From Thermopolyspora sp044507605 (lineage in GTDB: Bacteria; Actinomycetota; Actinomycetes; Streptosporangiales; Streptosporangiaceae): DNA of 64,000 nt. The position numbers and the translations under genes are program-made. The notes under the pieces are model-generated. The model ran no database searches and was not told the origin of the DNA. It saw nothing but the letters and a program-made list of their open reading frames with translations. Shown here in pieces: positions 54,707-62,614 of this stretch. Location: NCBI GenBank assembly GCA_044507605.1, contig JBIQJI010000031.1, forward strand, positions 1-64,000, in the 5' to 3' direction. The stretch's first letter is position 1, and the number at the start of each line of letters is the position of its first letter.

Positions 54707-56020
54707 TCACGTGGCGGCCGGCGGCTCCCCCCGCGCTCCGTTCTGGAAGACCGTGGGCACGGCCGGGTCGCCGGGCGTCAGGTGCAGGGCCGTGGGCGGC
54801 AGCTCGGCGATTGCGGCGCGGTGCCGCTCCCGGGCGTCGGCCAGCTGCTCCCTGCCCACGATCTCGCCGTTCGCGACGAGCCGGGTCAGCAGGCGGCGGG
54901 CGCGGTGCCCGCCGGTCTCGGGGGGCCGCCCGGCGGTCGTGACGACCTCGGACACGGCGGTGCCGCCGTCGAGCAGCCGGAACGCCTCCTTGCGGCCGCC
55001 CCGGCTGGGTTTGCCCACCGACCGCTTCGCGACCGGCCGCAGCCGCCCGCCGGCGTCCTCCCGGGCGACCAGCTTGTACACCATGGCCGCGGTGGGCGCG
55101 CCCGAGCCGGTGACGAGCGAGGTGCCGACGCCGTAGCCGTCGACGGGCGCCGCCGCCAGGGCGGCGATGGCGTACTCGTCGAGGTCGCCGGTGACGACGA
55201 TGCGGGTGTGCGTGGCGCCGAGCTCGTCGAGTGTCCGCCGCACCCGCAGGGCGGCGATTCTGAGGTCGCCCGAGTCGATGCGGACCGCGCCCAGCTTGTC
55301 GCCGGCCAGCTCGACCGCCGTGCGGACCGCGGCGTCGACGTCGTAGGTGTCGATCAGCAACGTGGTGTCGGTGCCGAGGGAGGCGAGCTGCGCCTGGAAC
55401 GCCGCCCGCTCGTCGTCGTGCACGAGGGTGAACGCGTGGGCGGCCGTGCCCGCCGTGGGCACGCCGTAGCGGTGGCCGGCCATGAGGTTGGACGTCGAGG
55501 CGAAGCCCGCCAGGTACGCCGCGCGCGCCGCCGCCACGGCCGCCTCTTCGTGGGTGCGGCGCGAGCCCATCTCGATGATGGGCCGCCGGCCGGCGGCGTG
55601 CGTCATGCGTGAGGCGGCCGCGGCGATGGCGCTGTCGTGGTTGAGGATCGACAGGATCAGCGTCTCCAGCAGCACCGCCTCGCCGAACGTGCCCTCGACG
55701 ACCATGATCGGCGAGCCCGGGAAGTAGCACTCGCCCTCGGGGTAGCCGTAGACGTCGCCGCCGAACCGGTAGCCCGCGAGAAAGTCGATCGTCTCGTCGT
55801 TGACGATCGGCCGCAGGTGACGGATCTCCTCGTCGCCGAACCGGAAGCGTTCGAGCGCGTCGAGCACCCGGCCGGTGCCCGCCACGACGCCGTAACGCCG
55901 CCCGCCGGGCAGGTGCCTGGCGAACACCTCGAACACGGCGCGCCTGCCCGCGGCCCCGCTCTCCAGCGCCGCCTGCAGCATGGTCAGTTCATAGTGATCC
56001 GTCAGCAAGGCGGTGCTCAT
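54707..56020 (-). CDS. pncB: Nicotinate phosphoribosyltransferase
   Basis: Makes nicotinate mononucleotide from nicotinate, PRPP and ATP. 437 residues from ATG 56020 ('MSTALLTDHYELTMLQAAL', the standard start). Other signatures: 'GPWPV-like' pocket replaced by the actinobacterial 'IIEMGSRRTHEEAAVAAARAAYLAGFASTSNLMAG', 'LLIDTYDVDAAV', 'AVRIDSGDLRIAALRV', 'GYGVGTSLVTGSGAP'. Divergent from clpS with a 52-bp gap, the same pairing as in mycobacteria. Confidence 0.95.
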   Translation of the reverse strand: MSTALLTDHYELTMLQAALESGAAGRRAVFEVFARHLPGGRRYGVVAGTGRVLDALERFRFGDEEIRHLRPIVNDETIDFLAGYRFGGDVYGYPEGECYFPGSPIMVVEGTFGEAVLLETLILSILNHDSAIAAAASRMTHAAGRRPIIEMGSRRTHEEAAVAAARAAYLAGFASTSNLMAGHRYGVPTAGTAAHAFTLVHDDERAAFQAQLASLGTDTTLLIDTYDVDAAVRTAVELAGDKLGAVRIDSGDLRIAALRVRRTLDELGATHTRIVVTGDLDEYAIAALAAAPVDGYGVGTSLVTGSGAPTAAMVYKLVAREDAGGRLRPVAKRSVGKPSRGGRKEAFRLLDGGTAVSEVVTTAGRPPETGGHRARRLLTRLVANGEIVGREQLADARERHRAAIAELPPTALHLTPGDPAVPTVFQNGARGEPPAAT

Positions 56021-56072
56021 GGTCGTCTCCACGATGTGAAGACTACGTGGAGCGTAGGGCAGACTGGGGAGC

Positions 56073-56360
56073 GTGGGTAGCACAGCTCCAATCGAGGTTG
56101 AGCGTCCGTCGTCGGATGTGCGGCCCGATCTGCCGTGGCTGACGATCGTCTGGAACGACCCGGTCAACCTCATGTCGTATGTCACGTACGTGTTCCAGAC
56201 CGTCTTCGGCTATCCCAAGGCCAAGGCGGAGAAGCTGATGCTGGACGTGCACCACAAGGGCAAGGCCGTCGTCTCCAGCGGCACCCGGGAGGAGATGGAG
56301 CGCGACGCGCAGACCCTCCACGCTTACGGCCTGTGGGCCACGATCCAGCAGGACCGGTGA
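56073..56360 (+). CDS. clpS: ATP-dependent Clp protease adaptor ClpS
   Basis: Delivers N-degron substrates to ClpAP/ClpCP. 95 residues, GTG start. 'PWLTIVWNDPVNLMSYVTYVFQTVFGYPKAKAEKLMLDVHHKGKAVV' contains the substrate-pocket DPxN and the conserved HxxG(K)xxV strand. Divergent from pncB; 6 bp before the next gene. Confidence 0.95.
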   Translation: MGSTAPIEVERPSSDVRPDLPWLTIVWNDPVNLMSYVTYVFQTVFGYPKAKAEKLMLDVHHKGKAVVSSGTREEMERDAQTLHAYGLWATIQQDR

Positions 56361-56366
56361 GGTGCG

Positions 56367-56906
56367 GTGAGCAACGGGTTCAGGGCCAGACGCGGCGGCG
56401 GGGTCTCGATCAGACTCGACGCCGGAGAGGTGTCGATCCTGCGGTCGCTGGTGTCGCAGATCCTCGACCTGGTGCAGCCGGGGGAGACCGGGCAGGACCC
56501 CCTGGAGCGGGCGCTCGGCATCGGCGCGGCGAGCGGCTCCGCCGGTGTGCCGGCCGATCCGGTGCTGGCCCGGCTGTTCCCCTCGGCGTACGGGGACGAC
56601 GAGGAGGCGGCGGCGGAGTTCCGGCGCTACACCGAGGCGACGCTCCGCGAGGGCAAGCGGGCCGATGCCGAGACCCTGCTGAAGACCAGCGAGCCGGGCA
56701 ACGTGCAGCTCACCGCCGAGCAGGCGCAGGCGTGGCTGCGTGCGATCAACGACGTGCGGCTCGCGCTCGGCACCCGGCTGGAGGTGACCGAGGAGGTGCA
56801 TCTGGAGATCGAGCGCATGGGCGAGGACGATCCGCGCTATCCCGCGTTCGTCACCTACGATTGGCTGACCTACCTCCAGGACAGCCTGGTGCGGGCACTT
56901 TGGTAG
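56367..56906 (+). CDS. DUF2017 family protein
   Basis: 179 residues, GTG start. Helical, acidic ('VSIRLDAGEVSILRSLVSQILDLV', 'VLARLFPSAYGDDEEAAAEFRRYTEATLREGKRADAETLL', 'YDWLTYLQDSLVRALW'). A conserved actinobacterial protein always near clpS and the JAMM gene; possibly a ClpS/Clp partner, unproven. Confidence 0.9.
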   Translation: MSNGFRARRGGGVSIRLDAGEVSILRSLVSQILDLVQPGETGQDPLERALGIGAASGSAGVPADPVLARLFPSAYGDDEEAAAEFRRYTEATLREGKRADAETLLKTSEPGNVQLTAEQAQAWLRAINDVRLALGTRLEVTEEVHLEIERMGEDDPRYPAFVTYDWLTYLQDSLVRALW

Positions 56907-56915
56907 CTTCCTGGC

Positions 56916-57326
56916 ATGCTGACGATCCGGCGCGAACTGGTTGACAAGATCATCGCCCATGCGCGGGCCGACCACCCCGACGAGGCGTGCGGCATCATCG
57001 CGGGCCCCCTCGGCTCGGACCGTCCCGAGCGGTTCGTCCCGATGGAGAACGCCGAGCGTTCCCCGACGTTCTACCGGTTCGACTCGCTGGAGCAGTTGCG
57101 GGTGTGGCGCGAGATGGACGATCGCGACGAAGAGCCCGTGGTCATCTATCACTCGCACACCGCGACCGAGGCATACCCCTCACGCACCGACATCTCGTAC
57201 GCCTCCGAGCCGAACGCCCACTACGTCCTGGTCTCCACCGCCGAGCCCGGCGAGGAGCGGCTGCGCTCGTACCGCATCCTCGACGGGGTCGTGACCGAGG
57301 AGGAGGTCGAGATCGTCGAGGCCTGA
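56916..57326 (+). CDS. mec: JAMM/MPN+ metallo-hydrolase (Mec-type, CysO-processing)
   Basis: Zinc isopeptidase; in mycobacteria Mec+ releases cysteine from the CysO-cysteine adduct. 136 residues. The JAMM motif is complete: E23 ('DEACGIIAG') and H79-x-H81-x7-S89-x2-D92 ('HSHTATEAYPSRTD'). Lies directly upstream of cysO and cysM. Confidence 0.95.
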   Translation: MLTIRRELVDKIIAHARADHPDEACGIIAGPLGSDRPERFVPMENAERSPTFYRFDSLEQLRVWREMDDRDEEPVVIYHSHTATEAYPSRTDISYASEPNAHYVLVSTAEPGEERLRSYRILDGVVTEEEVEIVEA

Positions 57327-57384
57327 CACCGCCGGGAATCCCCCCGCACCCGGCCGTGTTCCAAACGGATGGCGCACGCACGAG

Positions 57385-57418
57385 CACCGAGCGACCACCG
57401 GACGCCACCGAGCGACCA
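57385..57418. repeat. 13-bp direct repeat, 21-bp period, before cysO
   Basis: caccgagcgacca at 57385-57397 and 57406-57418, in the 121-bp mec-cysO gap. Confidence 0.6.
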
Positions 57419-57447
57419 TGAGCACTGATCAAGGAGACTGACCGGCG

Positions 57448-57726
57448 ATGGCCATCGAGGTTCGAATCCCGACCATCCTGCGCACCTACACCGACGGCGC
57501 CAAAGCCGTGGAAGGCAAGGGCGGCAACCTGGAGGAACTGCTGGGCGACCTGGAGTCGCGGCACCCTGGGCTCAAGGCGCGGCTGACCGACGAGAACGGA
57601 TTGCGCCGGTTCGTCAACGTGTATCTCAACGACGAAGACGTGCGCTTCCTCGGCGGCCTGGAGACCCCGCTCTCCGACGGAGACACGATCACGGTGCTTC
57701 CGGCGGTGGCCGGCGGCGCGGGCTGA
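57448..57726 (+). CDS. cysO: CysO-like sulfur-carrier protein (MoaD/ThiS fold)
   Basis: 92 residues. Beta-grasp fold with 'VRIPTILRTYTDGAKAVEG', 'LRRFVNVYLNDEDVRFLGGLETPLSDGDTITVLPAVAGGAG'-type layout. Sulfur carriers of this family must end in a free Gly-Gly to be adenylated and thiocarboxylated; here the diglycine is followed by Ala-Gly, so it must be trimmed first. The JAMM hydrolase encoded just upstream is the obvious candidate, as QbsD does for QbsE. ATG with AAGGAGA upstream; 16 bp before cysM. Confidence 0.94.
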   Translation: MAIEVRIPTILRTYTDGAKAVEGKGGNLEELLGDLESRHPGLKARLTDENGLRRFVNVYLNDEDVRFLGGLETPLSDGDTITVLPAVAGGAG

Positions 57727-57742
57727 GGCCCGGGGCGAGCAC

Positions 57743-58690
57743 ATGCGCTTCGACTCACTGATCGACTCGGTCGGCCGCACCCCGCTCGTCGGGCTGCCCC
57801 GGCTGTCCCCGTCCGAGCGGGTCCGTGTCTGGGCCAAGCTGGAGGACCGCAACCCGACCGGGTCGGTCAAGGACCGGCCCGCGCTGTGGATGATCGAGCA
57901 GGCCGAGAAGGACGGCCTGCTCGAGCCCGGCTGCACCATCCTGGAGCCCACCTCCGGCAACACCGGCATCTCGCTCGCGATGGCCGCCCGGCTCAAGGGC
58001 TACCGGCTGATCTGCGTGATGCCCGAGAACACCTCCGAGGAGCGCAGGCAGCTGCTGCGCATGTGGGGGGCCGAGGTCATCTCCTCACCGGCGGCCGGCG
58101 GCTCCAACGAGGCCGTGCGGGTCGCCAAAGGGCTCGCCGCCGAGCACCCCGACTGGGTGATGCTCTACCAGTACGGCAACCCGGCCAACTGGCGCGCCCA
58201 CTACGAGTCGACCGGCCCCGAGATCCTGGCCGACCTGCCGGAGGTCACGCACTTCGTGGCCGGGCTCGGCACCACCGGCACGCTGATGGGCGTCGGCCGG
58301 TTCCTGCGCGAGCGGGTGCCGGGCGTGCGCATCGTCGCCGCCGAGCCGCGCTACGGCGAGCTGGTGTACGGCCTGCGCAACGTCGACGAGGGTTTCGTGC
58401 CCGAGCTGTACGACCCGTCGGTGCTGACCACCCGGTTCTCGGTCACGTCGGCCGACGCGCTGCGCCGCACCAGGGAGCTGCTCGCCGCCGAAGGGATCTT
58501 CGCCGGCATCTCCACGGGCTGCGCCCTGCACGCCGCGCTCGGCGAGGCGGCCAAGGCGGTGAAGGCCGGTGAGCGCGCCGACATCGTGTTCATCGTGGCC
58601 GACGGCGGCTGGAAGTACCTCTCCACGGGCGCCTACGAGGGCACCCTCGACGAAGCCGAGGACAGGCTCGAAGGCCAGCTCTGGGCGTGA
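57743..58690 (+). CDS. cysM: Cysteine synthase CysM (O-phosphoserine type)
   Basis: PLP enzyme that joins CysO-thiocarboxylate to O-phosphoserine. 315 residues. PLP lysine K43 in 'NPTGSVKDRPALW', 'EPTSGNTGISLAM', and the C-terminal 'EGQLWA' that closes the active site in the mycobacterial enzyme. The arginine in 'ELVYGLRNVDEGFVPELYDP' matches the residue that selects phosphoserine over acetylserine. Confidence 0.95.
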   Translation: MRFDSLIDSVGRTPLVGLPRLSPSERVRVWAKLEDRNPTGSVKDRPALWMIEQAEKDGLLEPGCTILEPTSGNTGISLAMAARLKGYRLICVMPENTSEERRQLLRMWGAEVISSPAAGGSNEAVRVAKGLAAEHPDWVMLYQYGNPANWRAHYESTGPEILADLPEVTHFVAGLGTTGTLMGVGRFLRERVPGVRIVAAEPRYGELVYGLRNVDEGFVPELYDPSVLTTRFSVTSADALRRTRELLAAEGIFAGISTGCALHAALGEAAKAVKAGERADIVFIVADGGWKYLSTGAYEGTLDEAEDRLEGQLWA

Positions 58691-58714
58691 CAACGCGCCA
58701 GGCGTGACATGCGT

Positions 58715-58744
58715 GTGGCCCCCCGGGTGTTCCCGGGGGGCCAC
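58715..58744. terminator. Perfect 13-bp hairpin terminator after cysM
   Basis: Stem gtggccccccggg/cccggggggccac with a tgtt loop, 24 nt after the cysM stop and 37 bp beyond the convergent DUF3352 stop; serves both directions. Confidence 0.8.
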
Positions 58745-58781
58745 GGTGTTCCCGGGCCCAGTCGGCGCCGGCCGGGCCGCG

Positions 58782-60620
58782 TCAGTCGAACAGGACGCGC
58801 AGCGAGAAGTCGGCCTCGGAGTCCGCCCACGTGCCGCTCAGGCCGACCGCGCGCAGCTGCTTGAGGTTGGCGCGCTCATCGCCCTGGACGTTGTTCAGGT
58901 AGAACTTCTCGAGCTTGTTGAGGTCGACGTACAGGGCGAAGTTCGCGTCGTCGGCGTTCGGCACGGCCTGCTGGAAGGTCTCGTCGTCGCCCAGCGTGCC
59001 GTCCTTGGCGAGTTCGTCCGCGTACGCCTGCGTGCTGGCCAGGACGAAGGTGCCGTCACCGGAGGCCTTGCCGAGCTGGACGCCGCTGTTCGCCATCGCC
59101 TGCTCCAGCTTCGCGACGATGGCCTGCGCCTTCGCCGGGTCGGTGGCCAGGCGGGCGCCCACGGACGGCATGCTGCCGTCGAGCCCTTTCTCGTCCACCG
59201 CGAGGGTGATGTTCTTGCCGAGCAGCGTGACGAAGTCCTCCGGCAGCTTCAGCCCCATGCTCTGCTCCATGGCGCTCAGCTGCTGCTCGACGCTCTGGCC
59301 GGTCGTGGTGCCGGAGGCGCTCTTCATGAGCTGCGTCCACTGCTTGTTGATCAGGTCGCCGAGGCCCGAAATCGACAGCGCGCCGGCGGTGGAGGCCGGC
59401 AGGTTCCCGATCTGCGCGGCCGCGGGGTCGGACAGGCCGAGGGAGCCGGCGCCGCGCACCATGCCGGCGAGCTCGGCGTAGGCGCTGTCGAAGCGCAGCG
59501 CGCCGACGAAGCGGGCGTTGCCGATCTGCTTGAGCACGGCCTGGTCGGCGGCGCTGCCGCCCGTCACCTTGGCGGTCTGCGCCATGTCCACCCAGAACGA
59601 CAGCACGCCCTGCTCGCCGAGGGCCGACAGGTCGTCGGCGAAGTTCGGGTTGGCGGACAGCACGTCACCGCTCGCCGCCTGGTCGACCAGCGCCTGGTCG
59701 TCGCTCAGCAGCGCGTAGTCGTCGCGGAACGCCAGGGCCGTCTTGTCGCCGCCGCTCGCGCTGTCGAGCTTGGCGATGCCCTCGCGGGCGGCGTCCTGGT
59801 CGGTCACCTGGATGGCGGTGACGATCTGGGGCTCGGTCGAGCCCTTCTGCTTCGGCGGCAGCATGGCCACGCCGATGCGCTGGCCGAGCCACGGCTCGAT
59901 GTCCTTGGCGTAATCGATCTTCGCCAGATCCTTGTCGTTCCGCTTCATCAGTTCGATCAGCGCCTCGCGGGGGTCGTCACCGGCGAAGGAGTCCTTGATC
60001 CCGGTGAACTTGCGCGCGATGGTGAACAGCGCGACCTTCTGGTTGGCGGCCGGGTCGAGGTCGATCCGCAGGTAGCCGATCGCGTTCGCCGGCAGGACGT
60101 CCTGCGGCTGGGCGCCGCCGCCGCTGAGCAGGTTGACGGCGTAGGCACCGCCACCGCCGATGAGGGCGACGATCACCGCCGCGACGATCGCCAGCATCCA
60201 GCCGCGGGGCCGCTTGGGCCGCTCCGGCTTGGCCGGCTCGCCGAGCACCTCGCCCCCCGGCGACCAGGACTGCTGCCCCTGATCGGCCTGGCCGTACTGC
60301 TGCTGCCCGTACTGCTGTCCGTAGGGCTGCTGGCCGTACTGCGGCTGCTGCCCGTACTGCTGCTGCCCATAAGGCTGCCCGTACGGCTGGCCCTGCTGTC
60401 CGTAGGCCTGGCCGTACTGCTGCTGGCCGTACGGTCGGCCTTGTTGCCCGTACTGCTGCTGCCCGTACTGCTGTCCGTAGGGCTGCTGGCCGTACTGCGG
60501 CTGCTGCTGGCCCTGCTGCTGCCCATACTGTGGCTGTTCGGCCGACGGACGGTAGACCACGGTGCGGTTCGGGTCCTGATCTGGGAAGTTCTGCTGGGAG
60601 GGATCGTCGTTGGCAGGCAT
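58782..60620 (-). CDS. DUF3352 protein with YGQQ-rich low-complexity N terminus
   Basis: 612 residues from ATG 60620 (GAGCGAG upstream; the frame continues 16 codons further). Residues ~30-115 are almost only Gln, Tyr, Gly and Pro in YGQQ units. One membrane helix ~141-165 ('WMLAIVAAVIVALIGGGGAYAVNLL'). The rest is an extracytoplasmic DUF3352 domain ('DVLPANAIGYLRIDLDPAANQKVALF', 'EPWLGQRIGVAMLPPKQ', 'FALYVDLNKLEKFY'). Such tails cause phase separation in eukaryotic proteins; a cytoplasmic location is predicted here. Function unknown. Confidence 0.88.
   Translation of the reverse strand: MPANDDPSQQNFPDQDPNRTVVYRPSAEQPQYGQQQGQQQPQYGQQPYGQQYGQQQYGQQGRPYGQQQYGQAYGQQGQPYGQPYGQQQYGQQPQYGQQPYGQQYGQQQYGQADQGQQSWSPGGEVLGEPAKPERPKRPRGWMLAIVAAVIVALIGGGGAYAVNLLSGGGAQPQDVLPANAIGYLRIDLDPAANQKVALFTIARKFTGIKDSFAGDDPREALIELMKRNDKDLAKIDYAKDIEPWLGQRIGVAMLPPKQKGSTEPQIVTAIQVTDQDAAREGIAKLDSASGGDKTALAFRDDYALLSDDQALVDQAASGDVLSANPNFADDLSALGEQGVLSFWVDMAQTAKVTGGSAADQAVLKQIGNARFVGALRFDSAYAELAGMVRGAGSLGLSDPAAAQIGNLPASTAGALSISGLGDLINKQWTQLMKSASGTTTGQSVEQQLSAMEQSMGLKLPEDFVTLLGKNITLAVDEKGLDGSMPSVGARLATDPAKAQAIVAKLEQAMANSGVQLGKASGDGTFVLASTQAYADELAKDGTLGDDETFQQAVPNADDANFALYVDLNKLEKFYLNNVQGDERANLKQLRAVGLSGTWADSEADFSLRVLFD
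60288..60506 (-). repeat. Segmental duplication in the YGQQ region
   Basis: A ~60-bp segment at 60288-60350 recurs almost identically at 60444-60506, 156 bp away. It encodes 21 identical residues at 39-59 and 91-111. Confidence 0.85.
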
Positions 60621-60669
60621 TATCTCGCTCACAAAGTGGGCTTCGGGATGTTCTGCAAGGTATGGCACC

Positions 60670-60698
60670 TTACTAGCGATTCACTTGCATTGAACTAA
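60670..60698 (-). promoter_or_regulatory. Promoter of the DUF3352 gene
   Basis: Minus strand: -35 TTAGTT (60693-60698), 17-bp spacer, -10 TAGTAA (60670-60675), 50 bp upstream of the start. Confidence 0.5.
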
Positions 60699-60764
60699 CG
60701 GTGTGCCTAATTGTGCGGTGACCAGCTGATTTATGCCGGGGTGCGCGGTATGGCGGCCCGCCCG

Positions 60765-60791
60765 GTGACAGCGCGGACGGCACGGGATAAT
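60765..60791 (+). promoter_or_regulatory. Promoter of the thioesterase-like gene
   Basis: -10 GATAAT (60786-60791); -35 GTGACA (60765-60770) at a short 15-bp spacing. Confidence 0.45.
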
Positions 60792-60829
60792 GGTGGGTCC
60801 TAGAACATGATTCGGCGGGAGGGCGCCGC

Positions 60830-61633
60830 ATGACCAAATTCGATGACGCCACACAGGCGATCCGGGTCGACGAAACGACCTACGACGTGTGCCTGGACGC
60901 CGGCTACGCCATCGGTGCCGCGCTCAACGGCGGCTACCTGATGGCCGTGCTGCTGCGGGCCGTCGTCGACGCCTCCCCGCACGATCATCCCGTGGCGACG
61001 AGCGTGCACTTTCTGCGCGTGCCCCGGCCCGGCCCCGCCGTCGTGCGCCTCGACCAGATCAGGACCGGCCGCACCACCACGGTGACCCGTGCCACGATGC
61101 TGCAGGACGACCGGCCGGTCCTCGACGGCTTCGTCACCACCGCCACGCTGAGCGCCGAGGCCGCGCCCGGCCCGCTGGAGTGGTCGGCCCCGCCCGCCGT
61201 GGCGATGCCGCCCGTGAGCGAGTGCGTCGCGCTGCCGGACCCGGGCCCGGGCATGCCGATCAGCGCCCAGCGGGAGCTGCTGTTCGACCCGCCGACGATC
61301 GGCTGGCTGCGCGGCGAGCCCACGGGGCGCCCCGAGTCGCGTGCCTACTTCCGGCTGACCGAGCCGCAGGACCCCGACCCGTACGTGCTGGCGTTCGCCG
61401 TCGACGCGCTGCCGCCCGTGGTGTTCTCGGCGGGGGCGAAGGGCTGGGCCCCCACCGTGGAGCTGACCTGGCATCTGCGCGCCCTGCCCGCCCCCGGCCG
61501 GCTGATCCTGCTGGGCAGCGGCGAGCTGGTGCACGACGGCTGGTTCGACGAGAACGTGGACGTCTGGGACAGCGCCGGCCGCCTGGTCGCCCAGTCGCGG
61601 CAGCTCGCCCGCCTGGGCCGCGAGACCCGCTGA
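60830..61633 (+). CDS. Acyl-CoA thioesterase family protein (double hot-dog)
   Basis: 267 residues; ATG with GGGAGGG upstream. The double hot-dog pattern: 'LNGGYLMAVLLRAVVDASPHDHPVATSVHFLRVPRPGPAVVRLDQIRTGRTTTVTRATMLQ'-type layout in the first half, and 'AGAKGWAPTVELTWHLRALPAPGRLILLGSGELVHDGWFDENVDVWDSAGRLVAQSRQLARL'-type in the second. The final 'DxxGxLVAQSRQLAR' matches the TesB/4HBT_3 family. Substrate unknown. Confidence 0.88.
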   Translation: MTKFDDATQAIRVDETTYDVCLDAGYAIGAALNGGYLMAVLLRAVVDASPHDHPVATSVHFLRVPRPGPAVVRLDQIRTGRTTTVTRATMLQDDRPVLDGFVTTATLSAEAAPGPLEWSAPPAVAMPPVSECVALPDPGPGMPISAQRELLFDPPTIGWLRGEPTGRPESRAYFRLTEPQDPDPYVLAFAVDALPPVVFSAGAKGWAPTVELTWHLRALPAPGRLILLGSGELVHDGWFDENVDVWDSAGRLVAQSRQLARLGRETR

Positions 61634-61709
61634 GGCCGCCGCGCCACGCCGCAGGCTGTGAGCATTATTACCGTGAGCGGCCGCATCGGGTCGCCTAACC
61701 TTGGGAACC

Positions 61710-62606
61710 GTGTCGAAACCAGAGGGGCCAGTGGCGGGGCGGGCCGGTGACGGGGCCGGGAATCAGGCGATAGGCATCTTCGACAGCGGTGTGGGCGGGC
61801 TCACCGTCGCCCGCGCGATCATGGATCAGCTGCCCGGCGAGCCCATCCTGTACGTCGCCGACTCGGCCCGCCAGCCGTACGGCCCCAAGAGCATCGCCGA
61901 GGTGCGGGCGTACGCCCTCGAAATGCTCGATCACCTGGTCGAACACGACGTCAAGATGCTGGTGATCGCCTGCAACACCGCGAGCGCCGCGGTGCTGCGC
62001 GACGCCAGGGAGCGCTATGACGTGCCCGTCGTCGAGGTGGTCCAGCCGGCCACCAGGCGGGCCGTGCGGGCCACCCGCAACGGCCGGGTCGGCGTGATCG
62101 CCACCCAGGCCACCATCGCGTCGATGGCCTACCACGACGCGTTCACCGCCGCGCCCGACGTGCGGCTGGTCGGGGTGGCCGCACCCCGGCTGGTGGAGTT
62201 CGTCGAACGGGGCGAGACCGCCAGCACCGAGCTGATCAAGGTGATCAGGGAGTATCTCGCCCCCATCCTCGACGCCGGCTGCGACACGCTGATCCTCGGC
62301 TGCACGCACTATCCGCTGCTGACCGGTGCCATCTCGTACGTCGCGGGGGAGGGCGTCACGCTGGTGTCGAGCGCCGACGAGACGGCCAAGGACGTCTACC
62401 GCGTCCTGCGCGACATGGGCCGGCTCAACGACGCCACCGGCTCGGAGCCGGTGCGGCACACGTTCCGCACGACGGGCGAGGCGGAACTGTTCGCGCGGCT
62501 GGGACGCAGGTTCCTCGGCCCGGAGATCGAAGCAGTCGAACCAGTGACACGGGGGGACGTATCGCTCGATGGGGCGGCGGCCACGACGGCCGCGACGCCC
62601 GGTTAG
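61710..62606 (+). CDS. murI: Glutamate racemase
   Basis: Supplies D-glutamate for peptidoglycan. 298 residues from GTG 61710. Both catalytic cysteines are present ('LVIACNTASAAVL' and 'LILGCTHYPLL'), with 'IGIFDSGVGGLTVARAI' and 'YVADSARQPYGPKS'. TAACCT (61696-61701) is a possible -10 8 bp before the GTG, and no ribosome site is visible, so a leaderless transcript is possible. The next gene starts 8 bp after the stop. Confidence 0.95.
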   Translation: MSKPEGPVAGRAGDGAGNQAIGIFDSGVGGLTVARAIMDQLPGEPILYVADSARQPYGPKSIAEVRAYALEMLDHLVEHDVKMLVIACNTASAAVLRDARERYDVPVVEVVQPATRRAVRATRNGRVGVIATQATIASMAYHDAFTAAPDVRLVGVAAPRLVEFVERGETASTELIKVIREYLAPILDAGCDTLILGCTHYPLLTGAISYVAGEGVTLVSSADETAKDVYRVLRDMGRLNDATGSEPVRHTFRTTGEAELFARLGRRFLGPEIEAVEPVTRGDVSLDGAAATTAATPG

Positions 62607-62614
62607 GAGGCCGC

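Noticed and set aside
53015..55612. An 865-codon plus-strand open frame over helicase, pncA and pncB
   Set aside because: Overlaps three real genes in other frames; no domain can be read in it.
60288..60540. CTG-rich repeats as a possible CRISPR or satellite
   Set aside because: They encode the YGQQ tail in frame and have no spacer structure.
58569..60698. A 709-codon plus-strand open frame antisense to the DUF3352 gene
   Set aside because: The minus-strand frame has a membrane helix, family motifs and a promoter; the plus-strand product is compositional noise.
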